A stretch of 64,000 bases of DNA from Paracamarosporium sp. OC-R06-R3 (lineage: Eukaryota; Ascomycota; Dothideomycetes; Pleosporales; Didymosphaeriaceae): NCBI GenBank assembly GCA_019828545.1, contig JACVRA010000303.1, positions 5,920 to 69,919 on the forward strand. Reading direction: 5' to 3'. The stretch's first letter is position 1. Each line of letters starts with the position of its first letter. The translations under genes and the position numbers were made by a program. Below, in pieces: positions 58,118-64,000 of this stretch. The notes below the pieces were generated by a model. The model worked only from the letters and a program-made list of their open reading frames with translations. It was not told where the DNA came from and did not search any database.

Positions 58118-59591
58118 TCAAGCAACCTCGGTTGTTTGCAAAGCGTGCTGGTGTCGCAACGGCAACTGCGGGGCTGGAACAGGGACGGGAACCTCATTGA
58201 GATTCGAAGGCTCGACATAGTCTTTATGACCATTCACTCTCAGCCTCAGCTTCCTGCTCTCAGCATAGACAACCCTTCTCATACGGTTGGTACTTCCCAG
58301 CGGCTGATGCACCTTGAGACCGTGCCAACTATTCACCGTGATCCGGTCGTCCCACCATACTCTGAACTCCGGTAGCCAACTATCTTGTGGCGGGAACTCC
58401 AACGTAGCGATCTGCTCGAAAGGGTACTTTTTGGCATCCCATTCAATGCCAATATCGTCCACAGGTTGCTCGTTTAGGTCTTGAAGAAGCTGGGCGCAGA
58501 ACGAGTAGGTGACTTTGTTCTTCATGTGGAAGCTTCGTAGCTCTTGCGAGATGATATTGATCGGATCCGAGTCTTTTATCTCGTTATCTTCAAGCTTCTT
58601 TTGCTCATCCCCGAGCGGGAACACACCGAATTTGGCCACGTAGTCGCCAAATCGGTATGCGGATTGAGAATACTCTGGCATCGCAACCACTGAGGCCAAA
58701 TCAGCTACCAGTCAAGCTCGCGAGAGAAAAAGAACATCGACCCACTGTGTTGCTTCGGCAATTGACTTCCAAGCGTCGCCACATCAGCGTCCACACGCTT
58801 TGACTGCTCGTCCGCAAACGTGGGAAGATCGTCCCAGTTTCGCTCGAGCGAGTCAGCAATATCGTAAGTGGTCTTTGGATCGCGCAGCTCAAGTATCGGA
58901 TAGTTGTTGAAAGTCCAGTCCTGCGTCTTCTTGTCCTCACCCCATATCTTCTCGCCTTCGACGCCAAAAATCTTCATTCCAATACCTCTAGGAGCAGGCA
59001 CATTGTCCGGAACAATCTTTGGTGTGAGAGAAGAATATCGCATGATGACGTCGTATGCTCCGGGCTTGGCGAACATGCCTTGAGCAAGATGAGGAGCAAG
59101 ATGGTCGTGAACAATGACTAGAGGTAAGCGTTAGGCAGGAAAGTTAGAGTGAAATACGATTTCCTTCGGATATGTGAAAGTTCAACGCTTACTAGTAACA
59201 GATCAGTACCACCGAAAAATCTGGTAATTCACACATACCATTTACCCATGACACAGCCTTGCGTCTTCAGATGAGTCCCACGAAGACAATGCATGTGCTC
59301 GTTGAAATTCATCATCTGAAACCGATTGAATTGATCAGACACGGCTTGTATCTTCTCCTGTTCACCTGGCTGAATGTTCTCCACACCCTCCGCATCCCAA
59401 CGGATGTACTTCCCAGGTGCAGGCTTGCCCTGGCCGCCCACTTTGACAGTCCCGCTCGCTACCTTGCCATTGTGAATGTTTTCAATCCGATGATGGCTCG
59501 CCGGACATGTCGCGACCTTTGTTCCGTTCATCTTTGACGCTGGACGTACTGAAGGGCGATACGCGCTGTCAAGAAAGTTTAGGAAATCCAT
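58118..59591 (-). CDS. Catalase-like protein without the usual heme-tyrosine motif
   Basis: Exons 59246-59591, 58746-59117 and 58118-58689 (introns 128 and 56 nt) give 429 aa. Catalase-core features: THLKTQG near the distal-His position, HLAQGMFAKPG, VIMRYSSLTP, GIGMKIFGVEGE and the Asn of FNNYPILELRDP. Joining exons 2 and 3 gives PKQHMVAMPEYSQSAYRFGD, typical of this family; simple reading-through stops at a TAG. The C-terminal part (HGLKVHQPLGSTNRMRRVVY) is like the small SrpA-type catalase relatives, and I cannot find the RLFSYxDT proximal Tyr motif of true catalases. Activity may be peroxidase-like rather than catalase. The donor of intron 1 (GTAAAT at 59245) is the only one keeping frame and it drops a GKW that relatives usually have a version of, so this join is less sure. 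An ATG 7 codons upstream (59612) is possible. Confidence 0.8.
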
Positions 59592-60101
59592 ACTTGTACA
59601 TGGCAGGATCATCCATTTATACAGCTACCCGCCGCGGGAACCCCGCAGATACTAGCTTCCGCATCGCCGATGGTTTGCTCTCTGCCATACGGATGTTGTC
59701 TCCGTTCGGGAGTTATGCGGGGTAGGAAAGTCCATTACAGAATTCCAGTTTCTGGACGTGGACCCTGAAGCTAAGGGTAGCTTCCGCGGCGTCGTCGGTT
59801 CTACATGGATCTAGCTCTCGATAGCCACCAATCGCGAGCTTGGAGACGGTATAAATACCCCAAGTACTCTCGTTGAAGATCGTCTGGATCTACCTGGCGG
59901 GAAGAAACACCTAGAGCATATTATGAGCTTTGACCCGCCCTCTTCGGATAAGGTTTAATTCCACAGCCACAGGGACACAAGACGAGTCATTCTTAACCAC
60001 AATTACACTATGCACTTTATTTCTAAGCGGAGAAACACCTACATCTCATTCAATGTCTAAGAATCTTCCTCTTCCCCAATCCCAAATATCGCGACAAACC
60101 C
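59592..60101. other. Intergenic upstream of the catalase-like gene
   Basis: 510 bp between the catalase-like gene's start and the end of the second MDR gene, both on the minus strand. A TATAAATA string is at 59850-59857 on the plus strand, pointing away from both genes. Nothing else recognisable. Confidence 0.4.
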
Positions 60102-61374
60102 TCACATCCTCACCACCACCTTCCCAACATGACTCCCAGACTCCAGATAGTCAAATGCCTGCTGGGCATCATCAAACTTAAAAACCCGATCAACAAGCGG
60201 CTTCAACCCAACCTTCTTCTCCTCAAGGAATCTACACACAGCCTCGAAATCCTTCTTCGAGCCCGCTAGGATGCCCCTACTGCAATCAGCCCCGTTCTCA
60301 AGACCCAAGAATAGTCAAGAATAAAAGGATAAGGGAAAAGGGCCAACTCACTTTATCTTCGCCGCCTTCTCAATAAGCCCCATAAGCAAACTAGGATCCC
60401 ACCCGGCCTCGAACCCCTCCAAAAACCCAATCAACGCAATGCTCCCCCCGTACTTCCTCAACATCTTGATGTCCGTCGGTACGCTACTCAGCCCCGCATT
60501 GTTCAGCACGTAATCCACGCCTCGTCCCCCCGTAAGACGCAAAACCTCGTCCGCGACATCAGGCGTAGTTTTGTAATTGAGGCCTCGGACGCGGGGATCG
60601 ATTTTCTTGAGTCTTTCGAGTTTTTCGTCCGACGAGGAGGTGATGATGGGTGTGATGTCCGCAGCTAGACACACCAGGAGAGACATGATGCTTACGCCGC
60701 CGGTGCCCTGGAGGAGCGCTGTTGCGTCGCGGGGGACGTTGTGGAGCTCGTTGAGGGAGACCCATGCCGTGATGCCCACGCCTGTTATCGTCGCAGCCTA
60801 CATTTTCACTCGTCAGCACTTCTCCAAAAAATAAAAAAATAAAACGCATCTCAGAAAGGAGATGAACCCACCTCCTCCCACGGCAACCCCGCAGGTAACT
60901 TCACAAGACTCTCCTCCCCAAAAATAGCATACTCCCTCAGCACACCGGGCACATCACCCCCAAGCGCACAAACACCCGCATCTAACTCTTCCCCGGTCAG
61001 GAAATTCAGATTCACGGTAGGCGCAACGTGGTCTCCGAGCGCGAATTGCGTGACAGCGGACCCGAGACCCACGACTTCGGCCGCGCAGCAAGATCCTTCT
61101 ATTTCGCCGTCGTTGACAGGAATAGGGTATCTGTGGGTTGTTATATAATCTGCATGGCGAGGTTGAGAAGGGGAGGGTAGGGAGGGAAAACGTACTTCCC
61201 CTCATGCAGCATAGCTACGTCGCGGTAATTAAGGGACGCGGCGTGGATGCGGATGACTACATCTTTCTCACCAAGCGCGCTAGGTTCAGGCAGAGTCTCG
61301 GTGGTGAATTGTATGGATAGCGGGTATGGTTTAGGCGTGCGGCGGAGGGCGCGGTACGTTTTCGGGTAGGCCAT
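60102..61374 (-). CDS. MDR oxidoreductase, zinc-free alcohol dehydrogenase-like
   Basis: Exons 61196-61374, 60872-61130, 60352-60797 and 60102-60279 (introns 65, 74 and 72 nt) give 353 aa. GroES-like half: VVIRIHAASLNYRDVAMLHE and PIPVNDGEIEGSCCAAEVVG, the first being a fold mark of NADPH:quinone-reductase-like members. Cofactor half: ATALLQGTGGVSIMSLLVCL, with the GTGGVS glycine loop, then IITSSSDEKLERLKKI. DYVLNNAGLSS and KYGGSIALIGFLEG complete the Rossmann domain, and the final exon gives FDDAQQAFDYLESGSHVGKV, the standard end of the family. There is no structural-zinc Cys cluster. The enzyme is most likely cytosolic and NADP-dependent; substrate unknown. It is not a close copy of the other MDR gene in this window. 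Confidence 0.88.
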
Positions 61375-62041
61375 TTTGGGAAGCTGGGATGGCGATGTGA
61401 GTGGGATACGAGGGAAAGGGAGAAAGTGATAAGGTGATGCTTTTGTGAGGTATGATGTAAGGGTGCAACGCATATATGCATGTATGCGGGCTCGTCTCGT
61501 ATTTATATCCTCTTGCGATGCATATGCGTGGTAATGCAGAGGCTCACTCGATTCCAACCCGATCCTTACGTGTTCGCGCACTGGATGATTAATACCGTCT
61601 AGTTACTCAATCGCGTGCTACAAGTGCATAACACACGTGAGCTTGTCCCAAGAACTGCACCTAACAACGCCGTATCGTTGTTGTAGCGAATCTTCCACCA
61701 TCTTGGTAAGTATCCGGGTGGAACTCCGCTGGGAACTCCACCACCTCGCTTAGGTATTGTGTATACCGCAGGCTGACAAAGAGGAGGTTTCAGCGGCCGC
61801 CGCCCGATTACTACACTAATTACCCGCAGTATTTTGCGAAGTAGACGGGTCGCACTGCGAGAACGAGAACAAAGTGCATGTCAGAAGACGTCAGAAGCGA
61901 ACGTCAGAATAGCGGGGTTCTGTGTAGGGTTGTCAATCACGCATTAACCACTGCACCAACACTAGAGCCATTGATGGATATATCAAAATCGATACTTCAT
62001 ATTTTCTACTCGTTATTCGTTATCCTCTAGCATTGTCCTTT
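61375..62041. other. Intergenic, promoter of the second MDR gene
   Basis: About 670 bp upstream of the MDR start and downstream of the metallophosphoesterase end. Apart from the TATA candidate, no gene or repeat is recognised. Confidence 0.45.
61501..61508 (-). promoter_or_regulatory. Possible TATA box of the second MDR gene
   Basis: The minus strand reads GGATATAAATACG about 130 bp upstream of the ATG at 61374. A single short match; position is plausible. Confidence 0.35.
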
Positions 62042-64000
62042 CTAATCGCTCCCGATACCCGCCCCCACAGGACAGTTCGGCACGTTTTCCTGCCACGCCA
62101 CCTTCGCATAAGCAGGCAAATAGCTGTTCGTCGTAAATTCCTTGGGCAGATAGTAGCCCACGTCGGTCAAGCTGAAGTTACCCCCGACATCCGGCTCGTT
62201 GAGCGCAGAAACGATGTTCTTCGCGATGAAATCGAGGAAGACGAGATCCACAGTATCTGGCAGGGAGCCGTTGGTAGGGAAGGAAGCATTGGCCTGGAGA
62301 TCGTTGGGTTGAGAGTAGTGCGGGATAGCCTTGTGGATTGTGTCGTCGCCGTCGGTGCCGAAGTCGTCGGTGGTGGTGTAGCCTGGTGAGGGGTCGGCAA
62401 CCTGGCGGCGGATTATGCGACCCTTTGAGCGTTTGGCCATGCCGGAAGCGTGGGTCAGCGGGGGGTCAAGGCAGATGTCGCGGTCAGCGAGGACAGGAGA
62501 GAAATTGAAGTCAGCCGTGGAAAGATCGCGCTTCTTCTGCCAAGGACCGGCGTTCAAGACATCAAGAACCTTGGAGGCCTGGTTATAGGGCACATCGGGG
62601 ATGAATTGGAACGCATCTTGAAAGGGTGATACAATGAAAGAGTCGTCGTAGGTAAAGGGTCCCTTTGCCAGGTCGAAACGCACGCTGCCTGTATTGATGA
62701 TGATCAGGCGGGGGGTATCTTTCCTGGTCTCATTGATCACGACGGTGGAAAGCGCGGTTTGGAGAAGTTTGAAAAGATTGCCTTCCGCAAGGAATGGCTG
62801 GCAGGTCTGACAGTAGGACTGCGGTGCACAGCCGTACAAGCTAGTGAGATTGAGCTTCTGGCGGTAAGATGTGATTGCAGATGTGATATTCTGGCCCTTA
62901 GCAGTGTCGAATGTGGCATAGCTCTGGCTTCCCTCGGCGTGGTAGGCGAACGTAAGACGATTCCAGTCAAGGTATCGTCGTGCGACAAGGAGGTCAGAAG
63001 TACCTGTTGAGCTAGGAGTGCTGTAACCACTACTCGTAACATTGGTTTTGGGAGGAACGGGCTTGCGGGTTGGGTTGGGAACTCCGCTAGGCGCTTTAAC
63101 CTCGCTGTTGGAGGACTCGATACCAGATAGTGCAAGCCATCCGAGCGTCTCACAGTAGCGACCGGACTCCAGACCGGTAGCCTTAGCGTCATAGACTGCA
63201 AAGTCTCGGATATGCGAATGACCGCCGAAAGCTTGGATGGGAACATTGGGATGTACCTTGCGGATGGCATTGACCACCGTGCCGATGGTGCTGCTGGTAT
63301 CGTTTAACCTGACCGGGTTGTGCCCGGTCACCACAAAGAGATCAATAGGCTCGGTGTAGTTGACAGCATCGAGGAACCACTGCTCTTGCACGAGCGATGC
63401 GGCCTAAAAATTACCAAGTAGTCAGTATGTTGCAGAATATTTATGGATCCGAGGACAGCTCACTTTGATAACCTTGGACACGTTCGAGTTGCCAGTGAAA
63501 TCAAACAGCACACCAAAGGCCATAACTCTCAGCCCCTGCTCCGTCGTGAAGTAGCGATACTTCTTCCCGATGTACTCCCACTCGCCCGTTTGAGGGTTGC
63601 TGATCTGCACATTGCTCGTGAGATACTTGTCTCCGTAAACCTTGGAGAAGTTGGTGAAGGTCTCATAAGCAATTTCAGTAACGTAAAGCTCGTGGTTGCC
63701 AATGGTGAGAATATCATAGTCAATGTTCTCGAAGATGGCATTGGTGACATTGCCATTAGGCGAAGTAGCATCGGACAATCCAGCACCATCATGCAAATCC
63801 TAGAAGTCTTCGTCAGCGATTGCAAGGGAGGGCGTTGTTCGTGGGCGACTTGGCCTATCACGAGCATTCTGGTGGCGAGGACGGTAACATACTCCTGTGT
63901 CGACGAGCAAAAGATCCACGCCCAAATCTATGTAAATTAGCATTTCCGAAGTGAATTCGAAAATTAGGGTTGGGCTCCTTACCACGAGCCTTCTGCTTCA
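62042..64000 (-). CDS. Calcineurin-like metallophosphoesterase, YHR202W-like, 5' end missing
   Basis: Exons seen: 63983-64000 (cut by the window edge), 63893-63927, 63464-63799 and 62042-63403, with introns of 55, 93 and 60 nt. The visible part is about 584 aa. It begins KQKARDLGVDLLLVDTGDLH, the second metal-binding block of calcineurin-like phosphoesterases, with DYDILTIGNHELY as the GNHE block and AFGGHSHIRDF as the GHxH block. The long C-terminal part (KLNLTSLYGCAPQSYCQTCQ, RLIIINTGSVRFDLAKGPFT, DDSFIVSPFQDAFQFIPDV) matches the 5'-nucleotidase-type C domain. Several N-glycosylation sequons suit a secretory or vacuolar enzyme, as reported for yeast YHR202W. The missing start should contain a signal sequence and the first metal motif. 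Substrate is unknown; nucleotides are likely. Confidence 0.9.

Noticed and set aside
58701..58739. Frameshift in the catalase-like gene ending at a TAG
   Set aside because: A 56-nt intron with a GTGGGT donor (58745) and CTCAG acceptor restores frame and the family sequence, so no mutation is needed.

Overview
This window is nuclear DNA of a filamentous ascomycete (Pezizomycotina). The evidence is very short introns (mostly 47-70 nt, GT-AG, split codons restored on joining), Zn2Cys6, GT90, rhodopsin-domain and RSR1 families, and loose gene spacing on both strands. I would guess Dothideomycetes, but that is inference from the style of the proteins, not a database match. No rRNA, tRNA, CRISPR array or intact transposon was seen.

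Layout from left to right: a class II aldolase/adducin-like enzyme (+); a secreted GH29 alpha-L-fucosidase (+); a membrane protein with a ZZ zinc finger (-), divergent from a short F-box fragment (+); a GT90 Cap10-like glycosyltransferase (-); the mitochondrial proton-translocating NAD(P) transhydrogenase (+, seven exons); a 114-residue unknown (+); a Cti6-like PHD protein of the Rpd3 deacetylase type (-); a 906-residue unknown with two RanBP2-like zinc fingers and a membrane tail (+); a BTB/POZ protein (+); an MDR oxidoreductase (-); an SDR-like protein (+); two unrelated-looking copies of the fungal rhodopsin-domain membrane family (-, -); EMC1 (-); the Ras-like GTPase RSR1/BUD1 (+); a vWA-domain protein with P/Q/G-rich ends (+) that carries a second P/Q-rich reading frame inside an intron; a Zn2Cys6 regulator (+); a secreted phosphoesterase with a repetitive tail (+); a GH36 alpha-galactosidase (-); a catalase-like protein (-); a second MDR oxidoreductase (-); and the 3' part of a YHR202W-like metallophosphoesterase (-), cut by the right edge.

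The genes are a mix of housekeeping (transhydrogenase, EMC1, RSR1, Cti6-like) and accessory functions (secreted glycosidases and phosphatases, oxidoreductases, rhodopsin-domain receptors). I do not see one pathway cluster. The right-hand stretch 53.0-57.5 kb pairs two secreted hydrolases tail to tail. Exon structures below were worked out by hand; for every spliced gene the summed exon length is a multiple of three and the joins rebuild a continuous reading frame.

The most unusual items are the unknown zinc-finger/membrane protein at 22.6-25.6 kb, the nested reading frame in the vWA gene intron, a GC-AG first intron in RSR1, a 30-bp imperfect direct repeat in the promoter of the SDR gene, and an approximately 0.8-kb strongly G/T-skewed block downstream of the vWA gene.
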